Part shown: positions 51,410 to 58,957 of the stretch, one piece after another
Position numbering within the stretch: the stretch's first letter is position 1
Layout: every line of letters begins with the position of its first letter
Source: Sphingobacterium siyangense
Lineage (GTDB): Bacteria > Bacteroidota > Bacteroidia > Sphingobacteriales > Sphingobacteriaceae
NCBI RefSeq assembly: GCF_007830445.1
Contig: NZ_VLKR01000024.1
Span: 1 to 64,000 of the forward strand
Direction: 5' to 3'
Length of the DNA stretch: 64,000 bases
Translations under genes and position numbers: made by a program
The notes under the pieces: model-generated
Told to the model about the DNA's origin: nothing
What the model saw: only the letters and a program-made list of their open reading frames with translations
Database searches by the model: none

Positions 51410-51480
51410 TTGTCCGACCTGGATTCGAACCAAGACAAACAGAACCAAAAACTGTTGTACTACCCTTATACTATCGGACA
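51410..51480 (-). tRNA. tRNA-Gln (anticodon TTG), copy 1
   Basis: On the minus strand a cloverleaf with acceptor stem TGTCCGA/TCGGACA, discriminator A, T-loop GGTTCGAATCC and the anticodon loop TTTTGGT with anticodon TTG (T-T opposition at the base of the loop). CCA is not encoded. The 71 bases are identical to copy 2, which is 242 bp away. It has its own promoter and terminator. Confidence 0.95.
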
Positions 51481-51526
51481 ATGTCTCTAAAAAGTCAACG
51501 TTTCCGCTTTTCTCTTTTTGACGACG

Positions 51527-51556
51527 CAAAGATAGAGATTTGTTTTAAAAATCAAA
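51527..51556 (-). promoter_or_regulatory. Promoter of tRNA-Gln copy 1
   Basis: TTTG (51553-51556), 18 bp, TATCTTTG (51527-51534) on the minus strand. It is 46 bp upstream of the tRNA 5' end. Confidence 0.72.
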
Positions 51557-51615
51557 ATGTAAATTTAAAAAAATCTAAACCCTTTTATAAATAATAAGCC
51601 TTGCATATAACGCAG

Positions 51616-51641
51616 AAAAGGCTTGCAGATGCAAGCCTTTT
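51616..51641 (-). terminator. Terminator of tRNA-Gln copy 2
   Basis: AAAAGGCTTGC and GCAAGCCTTTT form a perfect 11-bp stem with a 4-nt loop, 11 bp after the tRNA 3' end. The T-run is short (four). Confidence 0.75.
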
Positions 51642-51651
51642 CTATTGTTTG

Positions 51652-51722
51652 TTGTCCGACCTGGATTCGAACCAAGACAAACAGAACCAAAAACTGTTGT
51701 ACTACCCTTATACTATCGGACA
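51652..51722 (-). tRNA. tRNA-Gln (anticodon TTG), copy 2
   Basis: Identical in all 71 bases to copy 1: acceptor stem TGTCCGA/TCGGACA, discriminator A, anticodon TTG, no encoded CCA. It is preceded by a complete consensus promoter and followed by its own hairpin, so the duplicated unit is transcribed as two single tRNAs instead of one tandem transcript. Confidence 0.95.
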
Positions 51723-52080
51723 AACAATTCAAAAGTGATTGCTATCGTGATGATGTCGTTCACATTTGATGATGCAAATATACGGACTATTCTCATTTCT
51801 GCAAATAAAAATGAACTTAAAAGTGTATTAGGGCTGATTTTCAAAGAAATAATTTTTGTTTTGATTTGAAAAGATATGCACGCTAAGCTTTTTTATCGAG
51901 ATGTTGGCCCACAAAAGTACATGCGTGCTTTTGGGAATGCTTTCCTTTCAGCCAATATTGGATCGCGTAATGAAATTTTTTCAATTAATATGTGTTAAAA
52001 AATCAGAATAAAGTTCATTTCTTATTAACTTATCCTTATTTTCGAGCCGTATTAATAATACTTTTTACAGTTATCATTTT
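51723..52080. other. Intergenic region between tRNA-Gln copy 2 and the DUF2723 gene
   Basis: A 358-bp region between divergent units. It carries the tRNA promoter on the left. On the right TATTTTCG (about 52038-52045) is a near match to a -7 element for the DUF2723 gene, but its -33 region is weak. I see no small gene, RNA or repeat in the middle. Confidence 0.4.
51775..51805 (-). promoter_or_regulatory. Promoter of tRNA-Gln copy 2
   Basis: TTTG (51802-51805), 19 bp, TATATTTG (51775-51782) on the minus strand: a complete consensus match 52 bp upstream of the tRNA. Confidence 0.78.
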
Positions 52081-55000
52081 ATGAACTATACTAAAATCAA
52101 CAATCTTTTAGGATGGATATGTGCGCTAATAGCAACTGTAGCGTATGTCATGACTGCCGAACGATCGACGAGTTGGTGGGACTGTGGCGAGTTTATCGCT
52201 TCAGCCTTTAAACTTCAAATTGTGCACCAGCCAGGAGCACCTTTATTCTTAATGATTCAAAATATATTCTCAAACCTTGCTGGTGGAGATGTTACACGAA
52301 TTGCTTTCTGGATGAACGTAGGATCGGCAGTATGTAGTGGTCTGACCATTTTGTTTTTATTTTGGACAATTACAGCTTTAGCAAAGAAAATCGTTGTAAA
52401 AGGTGTTGATGGATCATATACATCCACCGATTTAATCAAAATATTCGGTTCGGGCGCTGTTGGTGCACTGGCTTATGCTTTTACGGATACTTTTTGGTTC
52501 TCAGCAGTGGAGTCCGAAGTATATGCCATGTCTTCTTTATGTACAGCCGTCGTATTTTGGGGTATTCTAAAATGGGAAAATCATGCCGATGAAGCTGGTT
52601 CGGACCGCTGGTTGATCTTTATCGCTTATGTGATGGGACTTTCTATCGGGGTACACTTATTAAACCTTCTAGTGATTCCGGCAATTGCTTTGGTCATTTA
52701 TTTTAAACGTTCAAAAACAGTGACATCATCGGGGGCGATCAAAGCTTTCTTAATCGGTGTTGTTGTTTTGGCGCTGATTTTATGGGGTATTATTCAATAC
52801 ACTGTTAAAGCCGCCGCATATTTTGATCTGTTCTTTGTGAATAGTTTGGGCATGGGCTTTGGTACTGGATTTAACTTATTCATGATTTTAGCGGTAGCTC
52901 TTTTCGTATATGGTATCTGGTATTCAATCAAAAAGGTAAAACCGATGTTAAATCTGATCTTAATCAGTGCAGCATTTATCATTTTTGGTTATAGTTCCTT
53001 TGCCATGATTATGGTGCGCGCCAAGGCAAATCCTACGTTAAATAACAGTGATCCGGATAATGCATTTTCTTTTGTGAGTTATCTTGGACGTGAGCAATAT
53101 GCCAGTGAGCCGCTTTTGAATGGACCTACATTTGATGCGCAAGTGGTTGATGCCGAGCCTACGTATACGTACAGAAAAGATAAAGACAAGTATACCAAGG
53201 TGGAGAACGGCATGGACTATAAATACGATAAAACGATGTTTTTTCCGCGTGTTTATAGCTCAAGAGACCAAAATCATATAGATTATTACCGCGATTACCT
53301 AAAGATTTCTGAAGGACAATCGCCAACATTTGGGGATAACTTAAAGTTCTTCTTTAGCTATCAGATCGGACACATGTACGGTCGTTATTTTCTTTGGAAC
53401 TTTGCTGGTCGTCAAAATGACCAACAAGGACAGGGTTCCTTCACTGAGGGGAACTGGATCTCAGGGGCTAAACCTGTAGACCAGATGCATGTGGGTGGAC
53501 AAAATGCCATTCCAGATTCATTGAAAACTGATCCTTCAAACAATAAATATTATTTTCTGCCTTTGATCATTGGTTTAATTGGTGCATTCTGGCATTTTGG
53601 AAAAAGACAACGTGATGCGGGAATTGTGGGTCTGTTGTTTTTCTTTACAGGATTAGCAATTGTATTATATCTAAATCAAAGTCCACTCCAACCACGTGAA
53701 CGTGACTATGCGTATGCCGGTTCTTTTTATGCCTTCGCCATCTGGATCGGGCTTGGGGTTTTCGCTATCGCGGATTATTTAAGCAAAAAAGTGGATGGTA
53801 AAATAGCGGCCGGTGCTGCTACAGTAGCTTGTTTATTGGGGGCTCCTGTATTGCTGGGTTTCCAAAACTGGGATGATCACGATCGTTCGGAAAAAACGAC
53901 CGCACGTGATTTAGCGAAAAACTACCTGGCTTCCTGTGCACCAAATGCAATTTTATTTACCTATGGTGATAACGATACCTACCCATTGTGGTATGTGCAA
54001 GAAGTTGAAAATTATCGTCCGGATGTTCGGGTCGTAAACTTAAGTTTGTTGAGTTCGGACTGGTATATGCGCCAAATGAAACAAAAAGTAAATCAGGCAG
54101 ATGGTTTACCGATCAATATCGATGATGAAAAGTTCAAGAAAGGTGTTCGCGAAGTGCTTTATTATCAGGATATGAAAGTTCCAGGACATGTTGATCTGGA
54201 TTTGATCATGCAGATTTTATTGTCTGACGACCAGAAGAACAAATTGGAATTGAGAGGTGGTAAGTTTGAAAACTTCTTGCCAACCAAAAACTTCAGCCTT
54301 CCGGTGAATAAAGAATCTGTTCTGAAAAATAATGTCGTTCCTAAAGCTTGGCAAGAATCTATTGTCGATACCATGAGCTGGACCTACAATAGAAATTATA
54401 TCTCTAGGGCAGAATTATCAATCTTAAACGTATTGTTGAATAACGATTGGAAACGTCCAATTTATTTTGCGGCAACAGTTCCAAATGATAACTACCTTGG
54501 TTTAGATAAATATCTGGTCCAAGAGGGCTTTGCACTGCGTTTAATGCCGATTGCAACTCCTGCCGGGGCGGAAGGTACATTGGTTGATACACAGTCTGCT
54601 TATAAAGACATTACTACGAAATACCAATGGGGTAATATGGCACATGCTTCTTACCTGGATCCTGAATCTTACCGCATGATTACCATGATTACAAATACGG
54701 TAATGGGCGGTACAGCGACACAGTTGATGATGGAAGGTCATAAGGATGAGGCGCGTAAAGTCGCTGTTGAAACCTTTGAGAAAATGCCAAAACGTGTTTA
54801 TTTGATGCGTGATATTTTAGGCTATATTCCAATTGTCAATGTGTTGTATGAAACTGGTGAAACGAAGCGTGCAAATGAAATCGTAAACCGTAACCTGAAG
54901 TTTATGACGCAAAATATGCGTTGGTATCAGGATATTGCACAAACAAAACCTGAGCTGGAATATTCAAATATCGGTACAGCATTACGTGCTTTGGGTGCCT

Positions 55001-55095
55001 ATAAGAGTATCTTGGCCTCTACCTCGGAAAAACAATTGCTACAGCAAGTGACCGATTTAGAAAAATCGTATAAACAACAGTATGGTGTTGAGTAA
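52081..55095 (+). CDS. DUF2723 membrane protein (GT117-type glycosyltransferase)
   Basis: A 1004-residue inner-membrane protein. The DUF2723 domain (about 1-170) has the signature STSWWDCGEFIASAFKLQIVHQPGAPLF, whose Asp-Cys-Gly-Glu fits the catalytic region of C-type (polyprenol-phosphate-sugar) transferases; about twelve transmembrane helices follow. A periplasmic part at about 325-480 and a soluble C-terminal third (about 600-1004) complete it. Bacteroidota members are implicated in protein O-glycosylation, so it may glycosylate secreted or outer-membrane proteins. It is monocistronic with a terminator. Acceptor and sugar are unknown. Confidence 0.88.
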   Translation: MNYTKINNLLGWICALIATVAYVMTAERSTSWWDCGEFIASAFKLQIVHQPGAPLFLMIQNIFSNLAGGDVTRIAFWMNVGSAVCSGLTILFLFWTITALAKKIVVKGVDGSYTSTDLIKIFGSGAVGALAYAFTDTFWFSAVESEVYAMSSLCTAVVFWGILKWENHADEAGSDRWLIFIAYVMGLSIGVHLLNLLVIPAIALVIYFKRSKTVTSSGAIKAFLIGVVVLALILWGIIQYTVKAAAYFDLFFVNSLGMGFGTGFNLFMILAVALFVYGIWYSIKKVKPMLNLILISAAFIIFGYSSFAMIMVRAKANPTLNNSDPDNAFSFVSYLGREQYASEPLLNGPTFDAQVVDAEPTYTYRKDKDKYTKVENGMDYKYDKTMFFPRVYSSRDQNHIDYYRDYLKISEGQSPTFGDNLKFFFSYQIGHMYGRYFLWNFAGRQNDQQGQGSFTEGNWISGAKPVDQMHVGGQNAIPDSLKTDPSNNKYYFLPLIIGLIGAFWHFGKRQRDAGIVGLLFFFTGLAIVLYLNQSPLQPRERDYAYAGSFYAFAIWIGLGVFAIADYLSKKVDGKIAAGAATVACLLGAPVLLGFQNWDDHDRSEKTTARDLAKNYLASCAPNAILFTYGDNDTYPLWYVQEVENYRPDVRVVNLSLLSSDWYMRQMKQKVNQADGLPINIDDEKFKKGVREVLYYQDMKVPGHVDLDLIMQILLSDDQKNKLELRGGKFENFLPTKNFSLPVNKESVLKNNVVPKAWQESIVDTMSWTYNRNYISRAELSILNVLLNNDWKRPIYFAATVPNDNYLGLDKYLVQEGFALRLMPIATPAGAEGTLVDTQSAYKDITTKYQWGNMAHASYLDPESYRMITMITNTVMGGTATQLMMEGHKDEARKVAVETFEKMPKRVYLMRDILGYIPIVNVLYETGETKRANEIVNRNLKFMTQNMRWYQDIAQTKPELEYSNIGTALRALGAYKSILASTSEKQLLQQVTDLEKSYKQQYGVE

Positions 55096-55123
55096 CAATT
55101 AGAGACATCATTTTAACCGAAGG

Positions 55124-55197
55124 AGCTGCCCTTTACTACAGGTATTCGAAAGGAAAAACACTTTTTGATGCGATGTAGGAAAGGGCGGCTTTTTTTT
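55124..55197 (+). terminator. Terminator after the DUF2723 gene
   Basis: AGCTGCCCTTT (55124-55134) pairs with AAAGGGCGGCT (55180-55190), 11 bp with one T-G, followed by seven T. The loop is 45 nt long, larger than usual. Confidence 0.75.
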
Positions 55198-55243
55198 GAT
55201 TATTTTTTCTTAGCTTAACGCCATATAAAACCAACCTTAAGTT

Positions 55244-56644
55244 ATGATGAAACGTCAATTAAAATTGTGGGATGCAGTGATGCTGGTCATGGGGTCGATG
55301 ATCGGAAGCGGTATTTTTATTGTATCGAGTGATATGATGCGGCAGCTGGGATCCGGATATTGGTTGGCGATAGTTTGGTTATTGACCGCATTAGCAACTG
55401 TTGCGGCGGCAATCTGCTATGGCGAATTGTCGTCTATGTACCCGAAGGCTGGGGGACAATATACCTATCTGACAGAAATATTTGGGAAGCCAATTGGCTT
55501 TTTATATGGCTGGAGTTTATTTACAGTCATTCAAACGGGAACGATAGCAGCTGTAGCTGTTGCCTTTGGTAAGTTTACAGCCTACCTTATTCCGCAGCTA
55601 AATGATGCAGCACCGCTATTTCAGCGTGGAGAGTTTAAGATTACCTGGATACAGATTGTCGCTATGGGTGTTATTATTCTCCTGACCTTTATCAATACAA
55701 GAGGGATCAAGAGTGGAAAAGCTGTTCAATCTTTCTTTACTTCAGCAAAAATTATTGCGCTGGTTTTACTGATTTTAGGTGGTCTGTTCTTGATTAAGGA
55801 AAATCATTTTTCAGAAAATATGGCTTATGGCTGGGACTCTTTTCAAAATTTGAAAGGTGCTGGCTGGTCGCAGATCTCTGGGGGCGTACTGATGGGGGCT
55901 TTAGCTGCTGCGATGGTAGGTTCGGTATTTAGTAGTGTGGCCTGGGAAAATGTAACGTTTGTTTCCGGAGAGATTGTTAATCCGCAGCGTAATGTTGTTC
56001 GGGCATTGGTTATCGGAACAAGCTTGGTGATGTTGCTCTATATAAGTTGTAATTACATTTACCTGGCGGCATTAAATCGAGAGGAAATTGCTTTTGCGGC
56101 AAATGATCGTGTTGCCATAGCGGCGGCTGAAAAAATATTAGGCCATAATGGTACAATAGCGATGGCGATTTTGGTTATGATCTCGACCTTTGGTTGTGTT
56201 AATGGACTTGCACTGTCCGGAGCGCGTGTTTTTCAGACTATGGCAAAAGATGGATTGTTTCTGAAGCAGGCGATTCCCAATAACAAATATGATGTGCCCG
56301 CACGATCGTTATGGCTTCAGGGAATCTGGGCTTCCTTACTTTGCCTAAGTGGGCAATATGGCAATTTACTGGATATGATATCTTTTGTTATTGTCATATT
56401 TTATATGATTACAGTACTGGGTGTTATTATTCAACGTATCCGGAGACCGGATTTGGAACGTTCCTACAAAACCTTCCTCTTTCCGATTACACCAATCTTG
56501 TACCTGTTGATAGGTGCCGTATTTTGTGTATTATTAATTATCTATAAGCCACAATATACCTGGCCAGGCTTTATACTTGTATTAATCGGTGTACCGGTGT
56601 ATTTTTTTGCACGGAATAATAAAAGTGCCGAGCTAGATGAATAG
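55244..56644 (+). CDS. Amino acid permease (APC superfamily)
   Basis: A 466-residue secondary transporter of the LAT/APC type with twelve predicted helices. LWDAVMLVMGSMIGSGIFIVSSDM (about 8-31) has the GSGIF substrate-binding break of helix 1; GGQYTYLTEIFGKPIGFLYGW (about 67-87) and FSSVAWENVTFVSGEIVNPQRNV (about 226-248; helix 6 region and the PxRN motif) are typical. Two adjacent ATG codons open the frame; either may be used. It is monocistronic. Substrate is probably a neutral amino acid but cannot be told. Confidence 0.92.
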   Translation: MMKRQLKLWDAVMLVMGSMIGSGIFIVSSDMMRQLGSGYWLAIVWLLTALATVAAAICYGELSSMYPKAGGQYTYLTEIFGKPIGFLYGWSLFTVIQTGTIAAVAVAFGKFTAYLIPQLNDAAPLFQRGEFKITWIQIVAMGVIILLTFINTRGIKSGKAVQSFFTSAKIIALVLLILGGLFLIKENHFSENMAYGWDSFQNLKGAGWSQISGGVLMGALAAAMVGSVFSSVAWENVTFVSGEIVNPQRNVVRALVIGTSLVMLLYISCNYIYLAALNREEIAFAANDRVAIAAAEKILGHNGTIAMAILVMISTFGCVNGLALSGARVFQTMAKDGLFLKQAIPNNKYDVPARSLWLQGIWASLLCLSGQYGNLLDMISFVIVIFYMITVLGVIIQRIRRPDLERSYKTFLFPITPILYLLIGAVFCVLLIIYKPQYTWPGFILVLIGVPVYFFARNNKSAELDE

Positions 56645-56866
56645 TCGCTACCTATAGCATTTCGATGTTATGGAATTTGCTGTAAATGGTTGGCAATGCG
56701 TATTGTATATAACTTCAAAATCTGTTAATGTGCTGGAATAATGGCTTTGTAAATTTCCCGGAAAGGAAGATAATCTTTGTTTAAATCACTTTTTGTTATT
56801 GTGCCAGTTGGATGCAAATATTGAAATTAATTGCCCTTCATGGCTTCGTTTTTGTTAAAAAAAGTG

Positions 56867-56874
56867 TAGCTTTG
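56867..56874 (+). promoter_or_regulatory. Candidate -7 element of pyrR
   Basis: TAGCTTTG, 16 bp before the pyrR start; -33 region weak (TTCG at the right distance). If used, the leader would be very short (about 10 nt). Confidence 0.45.
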
Positions 56875-56890
56875 CTCAAACATTCCCATA

Positions 56891-57454
56891 ATGAAACAGT
56901 CGATTTTATTAGACGGACCAAAATTTCAAATCACAATTCAAAGACTATGTCGTCAATTGATTGAGAATCACGGTGATTTTTCAAATGCTGTCGTCATAGG
57001 TATTCAACCCCGAGGAACTTTCTTAGCGAGACGCATCGTCAAAGAGCTTGAACAAATGATCGGAAAAGAGATTTTAGTTGGCGATTTGGATATTACCTTT
57101 TATCGCGATGACTTCCGTACGAAAGGGAATACTGGTCCAATCTTAGCAAATAGCACAAATATCAATTTTATTGTAGAAGGTAAAGAGGTGATCTTTATAG
57201 ATGATGTCTTATGGACAGGACGTACTATTCGTGCGGCAATGGATGCTGTGCAGGCATTTGGCCGTGCAAGAAGAATAGAATTGCTTGTTTTGGTCGATCG
57301 CCGGTTTTCTAGACAGATCCCTATTCAGCCCGATTATATCGGAATACAGGTAGATTCTATTGATTCACAAAAAGTAATTGTTAACTGGAAAGAATCAGAG
57401 GATCAGGATAGTATTATCTTGATTACAGAAAAGAAGGCGTCAGCTAGCGATTAA
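56891..57454 (+). CDS. pyrR: PyrR-type bifunctional regulator / uracil phosphoribosyltransferase
   Basis: A 187-residue phosphoribosyltransferase of the PyrR family. VVIGIQPRGTFLARRI (about 35-50), VGDLDITFYRDDFR (about 63-76) and the PRPP loop EVIFIDDVLWTGRTIRAAMDA (about 99-119) are all present. In Firmicutes PyrR binds pyr mRNA and controls attenuation by UMP; it also has weak UPRTase activity. Here it is followed by a 182-bp spacer with alternative hairpins and then pyrB, so a regulatory role is plausible. Classical PyrR-binding loops are not visible. Confidence 0.9.
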   Translation: MKQSILLDGPKFQITIQRLCRQLIENHGDFSNAVVIGIQPRGTFLARRIVKELEQMIGKEILVGDLDITFYRDDFRTKGNTGPILANSTNINFIVEGKEVIFIDDVLWTGRTIRAAMDAVQAFGRARRIELLVLVDRRFSRQIPIQPDYIGIQVDSIDSQKVIVNWKESEDQDSIILITEKKASASD

Positions 57455-57472
57455 TAGCGGTGTCATGACGAT

Positions 57473-57567
57473 ACTGAAGGTTATTGTTGACCTTTGGAAA
57501 CAGGCACTTTCAATAAAACCTTCATGACTTCGCAGACGCCAACAGCAATGAAAGCAAACTGAAGGTT
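57473..57567 (+). promoter_or_regulatory. Candidate alternative-hairpin element between pyrR and pyrB
   Basis: ACTGAAGGTT occurs at 57473-57482 and again at 57558-57567; between them AACCTTC (57517-57523) can pair with the GAAGGTT of either copy, but not with both. The first pairing can be extended by ATTG/CAAT with a bulge. This is the geometry of an attenuator or antiterminator, but no T-run follows either hairpin. Function is inferred. Confidence 0.4.
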
Positions 57568-57636
57568 CTTTCTGGCCAATAAGATCAGACACTTTCAGAA
57601 AAAAAATGATTAGTAAATATTTGAATATACTATAAA

Positions 57637-58575
57637 ATGTCATCTGTAGCAGAACAATTAAGTACCCGCCATTTATTGGGGATCAAAGATCTAAATGAGA
57701 ACGATATCCAATTGATCCTGGATACAGCAAGTAATTTCAAAGAGGTATTAAATAGGCCAATCAAAAAGGTTCCGTCGTTAAGGGATATTACGATTGCCAA
57801 CGTGTTTTTTGAAAATTCAACACGGACACGTCTATCCTTTGAACTTGCTGAAAAGAGACTTTCTGCGGATATCGTGAATTTTGCGGCATCCTCCTCTTCA
57901 GTAAGTAAGGGGGAGACACTCATCGATACGGTGAACAATATTCTTGCAATGAAGGTTGATATGATTGTGATGAGACATCCATACGCCGGAGCTGGGGTAT
58001 TTCTAAGTAAACATGTTGATGCACAAATTGTCAATGCAGGTGACGGAGCACATGAACACCCTACACAGGCTTTACTTGATTCATTTTCGATCCGCGAACG
58101 CTATGGTGATGTAGCTGGTCGTAAAATAGCTATCGTTGGAGATATTACACATTCACGCGTTGCCTTGTCGAATATCTTATGTCTTCAAAAGCAAGGTGCA
58201 GAAGTGATGGTTTGTGGTCCGACCACATTAATTCCTAAACATATTACATCATTGGGTGTAAAAGTAGAGCATGATTTGCGGAAAGCGTTGAACTGGTGTG
58301 ATGTTGCAAATATGTTACGGATTCAATTGGAGCGTCAGGATATTGCCTATTTCCCTTCCTTAAGAGAATATTCCATGCTATATGGATTGAATAAAGAGAT
58401 TTTGGATTCTTTAGAGAAGCCAATCACAATTATGCACCCCGGACCAATCAATCGGGGGGTCGAAATCACATCGGATGTCGCGGATAGCGAACATTCAATT
58501 ATTTTGGATCAGGTTGAAAATGGTGTTGCTGTGCGCATGGCTGTCTTGTATCTATTAGCAGGGCAACGCGGATAG
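57637..58575 (+). CDS. pyrB: Aspartate carbamoyltransferase, catalytic chain
   Basis: Committed step of pyrimidine synthesis: carbamoyl phosphate plus aspartate to carbamoyl aspartate (312 residues). FFENSTRTRLSFELAEKRL (about 51-69) is the carbamoyl-phosphate site, MRHPYAGAG (about 111-119) and HEHPTQALLDSFSIRERYG (about 134-152) complete it, and MHPGPINRGVEI (about 265-276) closes the aspartate site. No pyrI follows, so the enzyme is probably a catalytic trimer, alone or within a larger assembly. It shares the pyrR locus and is followed by a terminator. Confidence 0.96.
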   Translation: MSSVAEQLSTRHLLGIKDLNENDIQLILDTASNFKEVLNRPIKKVPSLRDITIANVFFENSTRTRLSFELAEKRLSADIVNFAASSSSVSKGETLIDTVNNILAMKVDMIVMRHPYAGAGVFLSKHVDAQIVNAGDGAHEHPTQALLDSFSIRERYGDVAGRKIAIVGDITHSRVALSNILCLQKQGAEVMVCGPTTLIPKHITSLGVKVEHDLRKALNWCDVANMLRIQLERQDIAYFPSLREYSMLYGLNKEILDSLEKPITIMHPGPINRGVEITSDVADSEHSIILDQVENGVAVRMAVLYLLAGQRG

Positions 58576-58647
58576 TCTACATTGGTTTTGACGTGCGTTA
58601 ATGTACGTGTGAGACTAAATAGCACTGTTTTCTAATGCAATAATAGT

Positions 58648-58683
58648 ATGCCTGACTTTATTTTTTTGTCGGGCATATTTTTT
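58648..58683 (+). terminator. Terminator after pyrB
   Basis: ATGCCTGAC pairs with GTCGGGCAT (9 bp, one T-G) around an 11-nt loop and is followed by six T. It begins 73 bp after the pyrB stop. Confidence 0.82.
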
Positions 58684-58783
58684 GTGCAAAATTTCCGTTA
58701 TAATACAGGGTTATTCACAGATGTTAATAACTTTTGTGTAAAATAGCTCAATTAAAGTATAATTTAGTAAAATGAATAAAACT

Positions 58784-58912
58784 ATCTCCCTGAGAAGTGG
58801 AGATTTGAATTGATTTTCAATAAATTTGAGGCTATCTTAAAGCCTTTAATGGCAGAGAGGCTTTCGATAAATTTGCTTTGAAATGCGAATTTATCGCGGT
58901 TTGGAGGGAGAT
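58784..58912 (+). other. Multi-stem inverted-repeat element, possible structured RNA
   Basis: An outer stem ATCTCCCT (58784-58791) / AGGGAGAT (58905-58912) encloses three hairpins: TTGAA/TTCAA (58805-58820), AAAGCCT/AGGCTTT (58839-58864) and a 12-bp CGATAAATTTGC/GCGAATTTATCG stem with one G-T pair (58865-58896), directly abutting the second. It lies immediately upstream of the TPR promoter element, so it might be an independent small RNA, a leader of an upstream start, or a DNA-level element. I cannot match it to a named RNA family. Confidence 0.45.
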
Positions 58913-58917
58913 TCATT

Positions 58918-58925
58918 TACATTTG
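58918..58925 (+). promoter_or_regulatory. Candidate -7 element of the TPR/OMP operon
   Basis: TACATTTG matches TAnnTTTG, 32 bp before the TPR start. The nearest upstream TTTG (58900-58903) has only a 14-bp spacer. Confidence 0.5.
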
Positions 58926-58957
58926 CAGATAAATAACATATTAAGGTTTCACATATT

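Larger units (their letters stand above)
58576..58957. other. Intergenic region between pyrB and the TPR gene
   Basis: 382 bp. It contains the pyrB terminator (58648-58683), a multi-stem element (58784-58912) and the promoter of the TPR gene (58918-58925). The 58690-58783 stretch is AT-rich with no feature I can name. Confidence 0.6.

Noticed and set aside
51410..51722. Tandem tRNA-Gln genes as an integration site of a mobile element
   Set aside because: No integrase, no partial tRNA copy and no foreign genes on either side; both tRNAs are complete.
57455..57636. Classical PyrR-binding loop
   Set aside because: The Firmicute consensus is not present; only the alternative hairpins remain as a candidate.
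58784..58800. CTGAGA near a stem, as in a TPP riboswitch
   Set aside because: The other conserved TPP-box segments (ACCTGA, CAGCG-AGGGA core) are missing and the downstream gene is not a thiamine gene.
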